Source: Armatimonadota bacterium
GTDB lineage: Bacteria; Armatimonadota; Fimbriimonadia; Fimbriimonadales; Fimbriimonadaceae
NCBI GenBank assembly: GCA_023392285.1
Contig: JAEVZK010000063.1
Span: 1 to 35,531 of the forward strand
DNA: 35,531 nucleotides
Direction: 5' to 3'
The notes below the pieces were generated by a model. The model was not told where the DNA came from. It saw nothing but the letters and a program-made list of their open reading frames with translations, and searched no databases. This document shows, piece after piece, positions 7,097 to 15,471 of the stretch (positions within the stretch are counted from its first letter, which is position 1; every line of letters starts with the position of its first letter). The position numbers and the translations under genes were made by a program.

Positions 7097-8283
7097 TCGA
7101 TGATGACGAACTCGTTGATGGACTCGACGTTCTGCTTCACGCGATTGATAAAATTCGCAGCCCCGACTCCGTTCAGAATTCGATGATCGAAGGTCAGCGC
7201 AATATTGACATAGCGCTTGATCTTTAGATCGGAGGAGGTCTGATCGAGTCCGTTGTAAGATTCGCCAAGGAATAGCGTTCCCACGCTTGGCGGCACGACG
7301 ACCGGGACCGCATCGCGCAAGCCAAATGCCTGCATGTTCGTAAGCGAAAGGGTTACCGCCTCGTTTGCTTGATCTTGACCGGTTCGCGCCAGTTCGATCT
7401 TCTCCCGCATCTGGTTGGCGAAATCCTGCCATGAGAGCGTGTCGGCATCATCGATGACGGCGAGCACCAGTTCGTCGCCAGGCAGGCCAACTGCAACTCC
7501 GAGTGCGGCATGATCGTAGGTGCGCAAGGTGTCATCCCCCTGCAGGTTCGAGCGGAAAATGGGGAAATCCCGGAGAGCCATCGCGACCGCGTAGGCGAAC
7601 ATCGTGAAGGCACTCGGCTTGAATTCCGAGCCACTCGCTTTTACTCGGGAACGCAGATTCTCGACTCCACCCCAATTAACCGCGACAGAAATAGTGCCCG
7701 GAACCACTAATTGGGAGCCGCGGACGAGACGGCTGGCAAGCAGTCGCTGCTTCTGAGCCACCGGAGCCTCCGAATAGCCCTCTCCCTTTCTCGGCCCAGC
7801 CTTGTCGTTTCCTCCGCCAAGGTAGGCATCGATATCCTCTGGCATCAGCTTCGATCCAGCTGCCGGTATGGTTGCAAGATCGGCGTCGCTTAAGCCCTTT
7901 TCCTTCGCATAAGCCCGCGTACGCGGCGGCACGTTGAGATTTCTAGCGGGAGTGCTTGACACTGCCGAACTTGCTGCCGGCGCGGCGGCTGCTTCCGATG
8001 ATGGAGCGGTGCCGTGTCCTCCGCCGACTTCCGCCACCCCATCTGCAACTTCCATCTTTGCGACTTCGCCGCCAATCGGCAGGATCGTGTCAACGGGGGC
8101 CAGCCACTCGGTCAAGGTGCCTTCGTAAGGACTCTCCACATCCATGACTGCTTTGTCAGTCTCCATCTGATAGATGGGCTCGTCGCGCTTAACCTTGTCT
8201 CCAGGCTGTTTAAGAACGGCGACCAAACGAGCTTCTTGGAGCCCTTCGCCAATTTGCGGAATTCGAACGGAAACAGTTGGCAT
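7093..8283 (-). CDS. Dihydrolipoamide acyltransferase (E2) of a 2-oxo acid dehydrogenase complex
   Basis: I choose ATG 8283, giving 396 residues and starting exactly at the lipoyl domain; an ATG at 8322 would add 13 residues. The order is lipoyl domain (about 1-80, METDKAVMDVESP with Lys44), an Ala/Ser/Pro-rich linker, a peripheral subunit-binding domain (about 118-155, PRTRAYAKEKGLSDADL) and the catalytic domain (about 170-396). The active-site motif is DHRILNG near residue 366; most E2s have Asp where this has Asn. E2 transfers the acyl group from lipoyl to CoA. No E1 or E3 gene is adjacent. The link to HMG-CoA lyase and the biotin carrier suggests a branched-chain 2-oxo acid complex, but pyruvate E2 is possible. 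Confidence 0.92.
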   Translation of the reverse strand: MPTVSVRIPQIGEGLQEARLVAVLKQPGDKVKRDEPIYQMETDKAVMDVESPYEGTLTEWLAPVDTILPIGGEVAKMEVADGVAEVGGGHGTAPSSEAAAAPAASSAVSSTPARNLNVPPRTRAYAKEKGLSDADLATIPAAGSKLMPEDIDAYLGGGNDKAGPRKGEGYSEAPVAQKQRLLASRLVRGSQLVVPGTISVAVNWGGVENLRSRVKASGSEFKPSAFTMFAYAVAMALRDFPIFRSNLQGDDTLRTYDHAALGVAVGLPGDELVLAVIDDADTLSWQDFANQMREKIELARTGQDQANEAVTLSLTNMQAFGLRDAVPVVVPPSVGTLFLGESYNGLDQTSSDLKIKRYVNIALTFDHRILNGVGAANFINRVKQNVESINEFVIIE

Positions 8284-8354
8284 AACTCTTTGCGAAAGTT
8301 TGACACATCGAGCGCTCGCCATGATCCTGGAGAGTCACCGCTCGGCTGACAGCC

Positions 8355-9935
8355 TCAAGGCTCTGGCAGCCGAGTTAGCCGAAGATAAACCGGCTTCATC
8401 AGCTTCACGATGGGGAAAGGCGCCCCAACCGCAAGCGGCTGTTTGACAAAGCCCCAGGTGCTGACGCCATCTAGACTTTCCGGTTCCAGCATCGTGAAGA
8501 TCAGGTTACCGAGCGGCTGCCCCGACCGAACCACGAAACTGCCCTCATCTAAACGGACGGTGCGATCCTCGAATGCACCCTCAAGTCGAAGAAGTTTGTG
8601 ACCTTGGAAGGGCTGTCTGGCTTCGACCGCACTCCCAATCTGGAATACGCTGGCTCGCACCGGAGCCGAAGCATCAACGCGCTCCACAACCACGCCGTGC
8701 CGCTGCAGAAGACCCGCGACTTCGGATTCACTAGACGGGAAAGCATAAGCGAACGGCACGGGCTCCGCTTGCGTGATTTTGAAGCGATCGAAGATTTCCA
8801 TCTTCAACTGATCATAAGCAGTGGGTCGGCCGGTCAGAGGCGGTTTCTCGCCCAGTCCAAGTTTTTCGATCGGAACCGTTTCCGATCCGCGACTTGCAAA
8901 GTCGAATTTAACGCCGAGCGTCGAGCTTCCAGTGAGACCAAGTTGAGAGGCTCTAAGATCGGCCGCTCGCGTCATCTCCGTGACCTTTTTCGAATCTCGG
9001 ATCACGTGACCGACCACTTCGCTCACGAACTCCTTGGTGCCATCGATACGATCTTTGAACGGAATGAATGTAGTCGCTTCACTAAGGACCGAAACTCGAT
9101 TGCGCAGCCCCGCATAGTTTGTGACGTAGCGTCCGAATGGCTCGAAGGTGAACCAGTCTCGCCGCTCTTCACGACGCTCTGCATTGCCATAATCGAACAG
9201 TTTGAGTCCGTACTTCTTCAATGCCGACTTGCGAACGTCGGGAAGGAGAACGTCGCGCGTGTAGCGCATGATTTCCGGATCGGTGTCCGGGTTGAGGGGT
9301 GGTGAATAGGTGAGATCAAAGCCATGTCGAGTGCCGTCGGTGGTGTGCAAATCCATGATCACGTCGGGATCCCAGCCTTGATAAACATATCGAAGCACCG
9401 CCCGCATCTCCGGAGACTCGGCTTTGATGCAGTCGCGATTGAGGTCGAATCCCTGACCGTTAGGGCGGACACCAACAAGTTCTGGTCCGTCCTGCTCGGG
9501 ACGGTTCTTCTCGACCGGGCCGAATTGCTCGTTCCCCCAGATGTTGTAAATGGGGGTGATCACGAACGCGGCATGATCCAGCGGGGAGTCTTTGGCGCGA
9601 CTCCAGTCTCGCAACAGGGCCAGCACCGCCTCTTTTCCCTCGACTTCGCCAGCATGGATATTGGCCTGAATGTAGATGATCGGGCGTCCGCTTCTTCGCG
9701 CCATTTGGGCGTTCATCATGGGTCGACTTGCGATCACGAGGGGCATGTCGAGATCGGCCGAACCTTTGCCCATGCTCTCGATGCGAATCGGTGCACCAAG
9801 CTCCCGAAGCTCTTGGAGGAAATCGACCACGTCCGAGTAGTGCGAGGTCTCGCGATAATTGGATCGCTCCGCCCTTGTCAGTGGCCATTGAGCACCCTGG
9901 GTGGACAAGATTGCGGAGAGGAGGATTGAAAGCAT
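8355..9935 (-). CDS. Secreted M14 family zinc carboxypeptidase-like protein
   Basis: This 526-residue protein has a short N-terminal signal peptide (MLSILLSAILSTQGAQ). The zinc motif HxxE is in NIHAGEVEGKEA (His94, Glu97) and the third zinc ligand is the His of DLHTTDGTRHG near residue 199, with GFDLNRD between, as in M14 carboxypeptidases. The C-terminal 200 residues have no motif I recognise and may form a separate beta-rich domain. It likely acts on peptides outside the cytoplasm. AAAAGG precedes the ATG. It is the first gene of the minus-strand cluster and is divergent from the amidase gene, with 43 bp between them. Confidence 0.9.
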   Translation of the reverse strand: MLSILLSAILSTQGAQWPLTRAERSNYRETSHYSDVVDFLQELRELGAPIRIESMGKGSADLDMPLVIASRPMMNAQMARRSGRPIIYIQANIHAGEVEGKEAVLALLRDWSRAKDSPLDHAAFVITPIYNIWGNEQFGPVEKNRPEQDGPELVGVRPNGQGFDLNRDCIKAESPEMRAVLRYVYQGWDPDVIMDLHTTDGTRHGFDLTYSPPLNPDTDPEIMRYTRDVLLPDVRKSALKKYGLKLFDYGNAERREERRDWFTFEPFGRYVTNYAGLRNRVSVLSEATTFIPFKDRIDGTKEFVSEVVGHVIRDSKKVTEMTRAADLRASQLGLTGSSTLGVKFDFASRGSETVPIEKLGLGEKPPLTGRPTAYDQLKMEIFDRFKITQAEPVPFAYAFPSSESEVAGLLQRHGVVVERVDASAPVRASVFQIGSAVEARQPFQGHKLLRLEGAFEDRTVRLDEGSFVVRSGQPLGNLIFTMLEPESLDGVSTWGFVKQPLAVGAPFPIVKLMKPVYLRLTRLPEP

Positions 9936-9978
9936 ATCTGCCTTTTACCCGGTACGACAAGGGAGCTAAACTTCGCGA

Positions 9979-11634
9979 ATGCTGTCGCGAAAAGAGCTTC
10001 TCAAGTCTATGTTGCTGGCTGGAGCATCCACCGCCCTTCCCATCAGAGGGTTAGCAGCCCAAGGGCCTTCCGCAGAAATCACGGTGGAAGACCTCAAGGC
10101 GATGGAAAAAATCGTTGGAATTCAGTTCACTGATGAAGAAAGAAAAAGCCTTTTGAGAGAGGTTCGACAGAAGCTGTCCGGTTACAAAGCCATCCGCGAT
10201 ACCCAAATCAACTACACAGATGAACCGCGGACAATCTTCACCCCAGTTGGCGGCGGCTCGTCAGATCGAGCAAAAGTAACGGCTTCACCATCGGTCTCGA
10301 AGCTCGATATCAACCGACTTTCCGATGCGGATATCGCATTCTTGTCGGTCACCGAACTTGGGCAACTCATCCGCACGAAAAAGCTCTCCCCAGTCCGCTT
10401 AACCGAAATCTATTTGGCGCGGTTGAAAACCTTCGGCGACAAGCTGCTTTGCGTGGTGAACCTTACTGAGGAGAGGGCGCGTCGCGAAGCCCTCGAGGCG
10501 GAGCGAGAGATTCACTCTGGCCACTATCGAGGGGCGCTGCACGGAATTCCTTACGGGGTGAAAGATTTGTTCGCGGCCAAGGGCGCTCCGACGACTTGGG
10601 GTGCCAATGTGTTCGCAGAACGCGTCTTCGATTACGATGCTGCAGTCGTCGAAAAGCTCGCCAAAGCCGGAGCCATCCTCCTCGGCAAGTTGAGCAACGG
10701 GACGTTCGCGCTTGGTGACGTGTGGTTTAAGGGCACCACCAAGAACCCCTTCAACCCGAAGCAGGGATCAAGCGGATCGAGCGCGGGATCAGCATCCGCA
10801 ACTGCCGCAGGACTCGTTGGATTTGCGATCGGAACCGAAACTCTGGGCAGCATTATTTCACCGAGCACACGGTGCAGGGTTACCGGACTTCGTCCAACCT
10901 ATGGCAGGACGAGCCGCTATGGCGGCATGGCGCTGAGCTACACCATGGACAAAGTCGGTCCGATCTGCCGATCGGCTGAAGATACCGCCCTCGTACTCGC
11001 TGCTATCTGCGGAAGTGATGTTCGAGATCCGAGCGCGGTGGATCGTGACTTGGTCTGGCCACCGGCGGAAAAAATCAACAATATGCGGATCGGTTATCTC
11101 GTTGGACCACGTGAAGATTCTGTGGCTGCAAGTCGAAATCCGGCGGTCGTCGCGCTCAAGAAGATGGGAGCCCACGTCGCTCCCGCCAAGTTCACGCCTC
11201 CGACCAACGGGCTGCTCGAGATTCTTAATGTTGAGTCGGCCTCGGCTTTCGACGAATTCAGTCGGGGAGATCTTATCCGTCAACTGAACGACTCGCCGTG
11301 GAAAGAAACGTTTCGCGCCGCCCGGTACACTCCCGCCGTCGAGTACCTGCAGGCACAGCGAGAACGTGCCCGTATGATGCAGCGCTTTCAGCAGGAGCGG
11401 GATGAGTTCGACGTGATCATCGCCGACAATATTGGTGGGCTGCTTCTAACGATCACCAATCTGACGGGGACGCCGCAAATCACGATCCCGTGGGGCGATG
11501 ATGGCAATGGAAACAGCATCAGCAAGAGCTTGATCGGCCGAAATTATAAGGAAGCCAGGCTATGCGCGGTCGCCAAACTCCTGCAAAACACGGCGGATTA
11601 CCACCGTCGTCGTCCCGACCTTTCGCGTTTTTAG
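9979..11634 (+). CDS. Amidase-signature family hydrolase, exported
   Basis: This 551-residue protein carries the amidase-signature triad: Lys195 (YGVKDLF), the cis-Ser in GSSGSSAGSA (Ser267) and nucleophile Ser291 in GTETLGSIISPS. The core therefore looks active. The N-terminus (MLSRKELLKSMLLAGASTAL...GLAAQ) looks like a signal peptide resembling a Tat signal, but with Arg-Lys rather than Arg-Arg, so Sec export is equally possible. Residues about 35-110 form a polar extension seen in secreted members of this family, before the LGQLIRTKKLSPVRLTEIYL start of the amidase fold. The substrate is unknown. It converges on the lipid kinase gene. Confidence 0.92.
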   Translation: MLSRKELLKSMLLAGASTALPIRGLAAQGPSAEITVEDLKAMEKIVGIQFTDEERKSLLREVRQKLSGYKAIRDTQINYTDEPRTIFTPVGGGSSDRAKVTASPSVSKLDINRLSDADIAFLSVTELGQLIRTKKLSPVRLTEIYLARLKTFGDKLLCVVNLTEERARREALEAEREIHSGHYRGALHGIPYGVKDLFAAKGAPTTWGANVFAERVFDYDAAVVEKLAKAGAILLGKLSNGTFALGDVWFKGTTKNPFNPKQGSSGSSAGSASATAAGLVGFAIGTETLGSIISPSTRCRVTGLRPTYGRTSRYGGMALSYTMDKVGPICRSAEDTALVLAAICGSDVRDPSAVDRDLVWPPAEKINNMRIGYLVGPREDSVAASRNPAVVALKKMGAHVAPAKFTPPTNGLLEILNVESASAFDEFSRGDLIRQLNDSPWKETFRAARYTPAVEYLQAQRERARMMQRFQQERDEFDVIIADNIGGLLLTITNLTGTPQITIPWGDDGNGNSISKSLIGRNYKEARLCAVAKLLQNTADYHRRRPDLSRF

Positions 11635-11663
11635 GAAGTTCTCCGGAACAAGACTCAGCTGGA

Positions 11664-11679
11664 TTTTCGGCTCCGAAAA
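11664..11679. terminator. Weak hairpin between convergent genes
   Basis: TTTTCG, a four-base loop and CGAAAA form a six-pair stem in the 75-bp gap between the amidase and lipid kinase stop codons. The A/T-rich flanks read as a U-tract in either direction, so it may end both transcripts. The stem is short, so this is tentative. Confidence 0.3.
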
Positions 11680-11709
11680 AGAAACTCGAGGGGTTAAGGG
11701 ACTCTGTTT

Positions 11710-12678
11710 CTAAGAATGAGTTGCCGAAACTTCGGGCAGCCTTTGGGAACCGGGAAACTCCGGGCTGACCACCACCCTAATGGCCGCCGGATCGATCGAA
11801 ACGTCCACTGGCGCGCGCTCCCCAATCTCTCCGTCCACGACAAAACGCCGCTTCGGCTTCGTCTCCACCCGAGCGTTCTTAAAAGAGAAGGTTTCCACCT
11901 CCGAAAGCACCACATGGTGGCCCCTCCACAGGTTCAGAAATAGTCGCACGAATGATGCTTTGTTCGTCCCCTTCAGGGCATATCCATGGATCAGGTGATC
12001 CGTAATTTCTGCATCCGGCGTGACTGGGAACGGACCCGCATGATAGCGGCCGCTGCCAAAGACCAACTGCATCGTATCAAAGACGTGAGTGGCGCCATCG
12101 TCGGTGGAAACGGTGGCTCGAAAGGGGCGCAGACCCACTGCCGCCTTGAGGATAGCGCCGACATAAACTAATCGGCCAAACCGCTTTTTGCCTTCGTCGG
12201 TCAGTGCTTCGGCGATGCGAGTCGTCAGGCCGATGGTCGCCACATTGACGAAGTGGCGGTTTCCGATTCGTCCCAAATCGACGGGAGAAATGATTCCGCG
12301 GGCAAGAATGTCACAGGCACCTTCTACATCGGACGGAATGCCGAGATCTCTTGCAAACGCGTTGCCCGTGCCCAAAGGAAGCACACCGAGAACGGACTTC
12401 GAGCCTTTGAGAAGGGAGGCGGTGGCGCTCATCGAGCCGTCGCCGCCCCCAATGACGATCAGAGGAACTTCATCCGCGACCGCCTTCTTCACCAGTTGGC
12501 GCATTTTTGAAGGGTCGCGCAGGTCGTGGGCTTCCAGCAGCTTCAGGCGGCTCTGCTTTAGACACTCCTTTGCACGAGGAAACCACTCCCGACCTCTCCG
12601 GGACTTGGCGTTGCAGATCAGAACGGCTTCCCTAAGTTCAGAGGAGCTTCGCGCCACACCTGCTTCATTCGAAGTCAT
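11710..12678 (-). CDS. Diacylglycerol kinase-family lipid kinase (YegS/DgkB-like)
   Basis: This protein has 322 residues from ATG 12678 (a TTG six codons upstream is an alternative). It has the DAGK catalytic core: AVLICNAKSRRGR at the start, VIGGGDGSMSATAS (nucleotide-binding GGGDG), LGVLPLGTGNAFARDLGIP, FVNVATIGLTTRIAE, and the C-terminal FVVDGEIGERAPVDVSI. These soluble or membrane-associated enzymes phosphorylate diacylglycerol, sphingoid or other lipids using ATP. The exact lipid cannot be told. About 100 bp separate it from the response regulator upstream on the same strand. Confidence 0.93.
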   Translation of the reverse strand: MTSNEAGVARSSSELREAVLICNAKSRRGREWFPRAKECLKQSRLKLLEAHDLRDPSKMRQLVKKAVADEVPLIVIGGGDGSMSATASLLKGSKSVLGVLPLGTGNAFARDLGIPSDVEGACDILARGIISPVDLGRIGNRHFVNVATIGLTTRIAEALTDEGKKRFGRLVYVGAILKAAVGLRPFRATVSTDDGATHVFDTMQLVFGSGRYHAGPFPVTPDAEITDHLIHGYALKGTNKASFVRLFLNLWRGHHVVLSEVETFSFKNARVETKPKRRFVVDGEIGERAPVDVSIDPAAIRVVVSPEFPGSQRLPEVSATHS

Positions 12679-12779
12679 CGCAATATGGACTATCAAACGC
12701 GTGGGTTTGTGCCAGCCGACAGCGCGTATTTCAGAGGCAAGGCAGAGCGACCTAATTTCCCGGTAATGGTGACTTCGAG

Positions 12780-13451
12780 CTATGCCACGAACTTATAACC
12801 GACGCCTCGGATGGTGAGGAGGCGCGTGGGGTTGTCCGGATCAGGCTCGATCCGAGTGCGCAACCATCGCACGTGAACGTCGACCGTCCGATCGGAGACG
12901 AACGCGTCGCGACCCCAAACGCGATCGAGCAATATTTCGCGCGAGAATACGTGGCCCGGATGTCTCATGAAGAAGTAGAGAAGGGAAAATTCTTTCGGAG
13001 AGAGCGAGATCAACTCCCCATCGAGACGCGCTTCATGGGAGTTGGGATCAAGCTTGAGGTTTCCTTGCTCCACTGCTTCACGAGAATTCTCCCCCGTAAC
13101 CCGCCGCAAAATGGCCTTCACCCGCGCGGCCAACTCCGCAAGATTGAACGGCTTGGTGACGTAGTCGTCGCCCCCAAGTTCCAAACCTTTAACCCGGTCG
13201 AATTCCGCAGAACGCGCAGAGAGGAATATGATCGGGGTGGTACTCTCCTTCCGAATCGCACGGCAGAAATCATAACCCGAGCGCTGGGGAAGCATGATGT
13301 CGAGGATGATCAGGTCCGGTTTTACCTTGCGATACAGCCTCATTCCTTCTTCAGCAGAGTTCGCGGTGAACGTGGTGTAGCCCTCGCGGCGCATCCGCGT
13401 CTCGATCGTCTCTACGATCATTGGCTCGTCGTCTACGATCAACAGCTTCAT
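12780..13451 (-). CDS. OmpR/PhoB-family response regulator
   Basis: This 223-residue protein has a receiver domain (1-120) with the acidic pocket in VDDEP, phospho-acceptor Asp51 (LIILDIMLP), Ser in FLSARS and Lys in YVTKPF, followed by a winged-helix DNA-binding domain (about 130-223: LSPKEFSLLYFFMRHPGHVFSRE, DRTVDVHVRWLRTRIEPDP, IRGVGYKFV). It should activate or repress transcription on phosphorylation. No histidine kinase gene is adjacent, so it is an orphan within this window. It lies 40 bp downstream of the spermidine synthase-like gene on the same strand and may be co-transcribed with it. Confidence 0.96.
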   Translation of the reverse strand: MKLLIVDDEPMIVETIETRMRREGYTTFTANSAEEGMRLYRKVKPDLIILDIMLPQRSGYDFCRAIRKESTTPIIFLSARSAEFDRVKGLELGGDDYVTKPFNLAELAARVKAILRRVTGENSREAVEQGNLKLDPNSHEARLDGELISLSPKEFSLLYFFMRHPGHVFSREILLDRVWGRDAFVSDRTVDVHVRWLRTRIEPDPDNPTRLLTIRGVGYKFVA

Positions 13452-13491
13452 GGCAACTTCTTGATGGTCGGCTTATCTTGTTAAGCCAAGT

Positions 13492-14310
13492 TTATGAAAA
13501 AGCGAGTTGAGTGAAAGCGAGGTTGTATGTTGCCTCGTTCAAGTAGTGAAGAGGAAGCGAGTGAGCAGGGAATTCTTTCTTCGGCTCCGTTCCCTTGCTC
13601 GCCCATGCATACCCAGAATATCCCCCGAAGCTTGGGATAAGACCGAAATAGGAGCCGGTCTTTGGAAACAGATCTTTCCAAGTCCAAAGGATCGTCTCCA
13701 GCGAATAAGGGCAGAATACGAGGTTATCTGCCTGCGTAACGACGATGCCGTCGTCAGCCAGAATTCGGAGGATGTCCCGATAGAAGTCTGCGGTGAAGAG
13801 CTGCTCGCTCAGCGCTCCCTGTTCGTCTTCGTAAGTGTCAGTGCTGTCCATGACGATCAAGTCGTAAGGGCCCGAAGCTTCCTTCACGAACGGAAAGGCG
13901 TCACCGATCAACAGGTTGACGCGCGGGTCGTCAAACGCACCCGCGCTGAGTTCAGGCAAATGCTCTCGGCAAACCTCGATGACACCGCGGTCGATTTCTA
14001 CCATGTCGATGCGCTCAAGGGTAGGATGCTTGACCAACTCTCGAAGCACGCCACCGTCGCCTCCACCCACCACCAGCGCGCTGGTTGGCGCGTCCATGGA
14101 AAGCATCGGGATCTGGACGAGGCACTCGTGATAGGCCGCTTCATCAAATGAGCTGAGCTGGACATGCCCGTCCAGGAACAGGACCTTCCCGAACACCTCG
14201 GTATCGTAAACATCGATCGTTTGATATTCGCTGACGAAATGAGCGAGATGCTCTCTCACTTCAACGTTCATTGAAAGCTTGTCGGACCGGATTGGAAAAG
14301 TGAGCTGCAC
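13492..14310 (-). CDS. speE: Spermidine synthase-like aminopropyltransferase
   Basis: This 272-residue protein starts with GTG 14310; an ATG at 14271 would remove part of the N-terminal beta domain, so the longer form is preferred. SpeE features are the N-terminal EYQTIDVYDTEVFGKVLFLDGHVQLSSFDEAAYHE, the SAM-type binding loop VVGGGDGGVLRELVKH, VEIDRGVIEVCREHLP and LIVMDSTD with the catalytic Asp. It would transfer an aminopropyl group from decarboxylated SAM to putrescine. The PxGPA-type segment that normally follows DST(D/E) is replaced by TYEDEQGAL, so acceptor specificity may differ. No speD-like gene is in the window. The gene is divergent from the oxidoreductase gene across 60 bp. Confidence 0.9.
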   Translation of the reverse strand: MQLTFPIRSDKLSMNVEVREHLAHFVSEYQTIDVYDTEVFGKVLFLDGHVQLSSFDEAAYHECLVQIPMLSMDAPTSALVVGGGDGGVLRELVKHPTLERIDMVEIDRGVIEVCREHLPELSAGAFDDPRVNLLIGDAFPFVKEASGPYDLIVMDSTDTYEDEQGALSEQLFTADFYRDILRILADDGIVVTQADNLVFCPYSLETILWTWKDLFPKTGSYFGLIPSFGGYSGYAWASKGTEPKKEFPAHSLPLHYLNEATYNLAFTQLAFS

Positions 14311-14370
14311 CCGGAAAGGTTACCGCTGGCTGTCTTTGGACAATCGCCTCGAGAAGTAAACTCGCCCTAC

Positions 14371-15468
14371 ATGAAAGCTCTTCGTGTTGGCATTGTCGGC
14401 TGTGGAAACATTAGCGGCATCTACTTCCAAAATCTGGGGCGATTCAAAAGCACAAGAGTCGTTGCATGTACGGACCTCGACTCAGCCCGAGCTGAGGCGT
14501 CGGCCAATCAGTACAAGGGTGTTAAAGCCATGACCCTTGAAGAATTGTTGGATACCGTCGACCTGGTCGTCAATCTCACTACGCCCCATGCCCACGCAGA
14601 AGTGGCTCAGCGGGCGGTCGAAGCGGGGAAGCACGTTTACAATGAGAAGCCGTTAACCATCCGTCGCAAAGAGGCGCGGAAATTGCTCGAGACGGCCGTC
14701 GCGAATCAGGTGCGAATCGGGTGTGCTCCCGACACATTCTTGGGCGCTGGCCTTCAAACCTGCAGAGAAGTCATCGATTCTGGCGCGATTGGCCAACCCG
14801 TCGCATGCCAGGCGTTCATGCTTTGTCACGGCCACGAATCCTGGCACCCTGATCCAGCGTTTTACTACCAGAAGGGGGGAGGGCCGATGTTTGACATGGG
14901 TCCTTACTATCTAACCGCGCTCATCCATCTCATGGGCTCGGTAAACAGCGTCGTGGGAAGCGCTCGCGCCTCTTTCTCGACCCGGACCATCACCAGCGAA
15001 CCTAAAGCCGGGCAGGTGATCGAAGTTGAAGTTCCGACCCACGTTGTTAGCATCATGAATTTCGCCTCTGGAGCGGTTGGCGAAATCACCACCAGTTTCG
15101 ACGTGTGGCACTCCAAAGTGCCCTGGATCACCGTTTACGGCAGTGAGGGCAGCTTAAACGTGCCTGATCCAAACGGATTTGGAGGCGAGGTGGAAGTGCG
15201 GGGAAAGGAGGACAAGGAATGGCGCAAGGTGCCATTGACTCGTCCATTCGCCGAAAATTCAAGGGGAATTGGTGTGCTCGATATGGCCCACGCGATTGCC
15301 GACGCCCAGCCACATCGAGCGAGCGGTGAACTCGCCTATCATGTCCTCGACATCATGCACTCGATTCACGATTCCTCGGAGAAAGGCAGGCGAATCGAAC
15401 TGTCCAGCCAGTGTCCGCAGCCCACACCATTAGGAGAAGACGAATTCAGCGGCGAGATCAAGGAGTAG
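14371..15468 (+). CDS. Gfo/Idh/MocA family NAD(P)-dependent oxidoreductase
   Basis: This 365-residue protein has an N-terminal Rossmann fold (VGIVGCGNISGIYFQNL), VVNLTTPHAHAEVAQRAVEAGKHVYNEKPLT with the conserved EKP Lys, and a C-terminal alpha/beta domain beginning near CAPDTFLGAGLQTC. The segment GGGPMFDMGPYYLTALIHLMG matches sugar or myo-inositol dehydrogenase members, where D and the following H/Y residues contribute to catalysis. It is probably a cytosolic sugar or cyclitol dehydrogenase with unknown substrate. It heads a three-gene unit with the DNA glycosylase and a thioredoxin-like protein. Confidence 0.93.
   Translation: MKALRVGIVGCGNISGIYFQNLGRFKSTRVVACTDLDSARAEASANQYKGVKAMTLEELLDTVDLVVNLTTPHAHAEVAQRAVEAGKHVYNEKPLTIRRKEARKLLETAVANQVRIGCAPDTFLGAGLQTCREVIDSGAIGQPVACQAFMLCHGHESWHPDPAFYYQKGGGPMFDMGPYYLTALIHLMGSVNSVVGSARASFSTRTITSEPKAGQVIEVEVPTHVVSIMNFASGAVGEITTSFDVWHSKVPWITVYGSEGSLNVPDPNGFGGEVEVRGKEDKEWRKVPLTRPFAENSRGIGVLDMAHAIADAQPHRASGELAYHVLDIMHSIHDSSEKGRRIELSSQCPQPTPLGEDEFSGEIKE
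15460..15465 (+). promoter_or_regulatory. Shine-Dalgarno AAGGAG fixing a TTG start
   Basis: AAGGAG sits six bases before TTG 15472. It fixes the start so that the mature protein begins with PELP, the Pro being the catalytic residue of Fpg/Nei enzymes. Confidence 0.8.
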
Positions 15469-15471
15469 CCC

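Noticed and set aside
8598..9305. 235-codon plus-strand ORF
   Set aside because: Antisense to the M14 peptidase, no recognisable domain.
9324..9929. 201-codon plus-strand ORF
   Set aside because: Antisense to the N-terminal half of the M14 peptidase gene, whose zinc motif is on the other strand.
13507..14151. 214-codon plus-strand ORF
   Set aside because: Antisense to the spermidine synthase-like gene.
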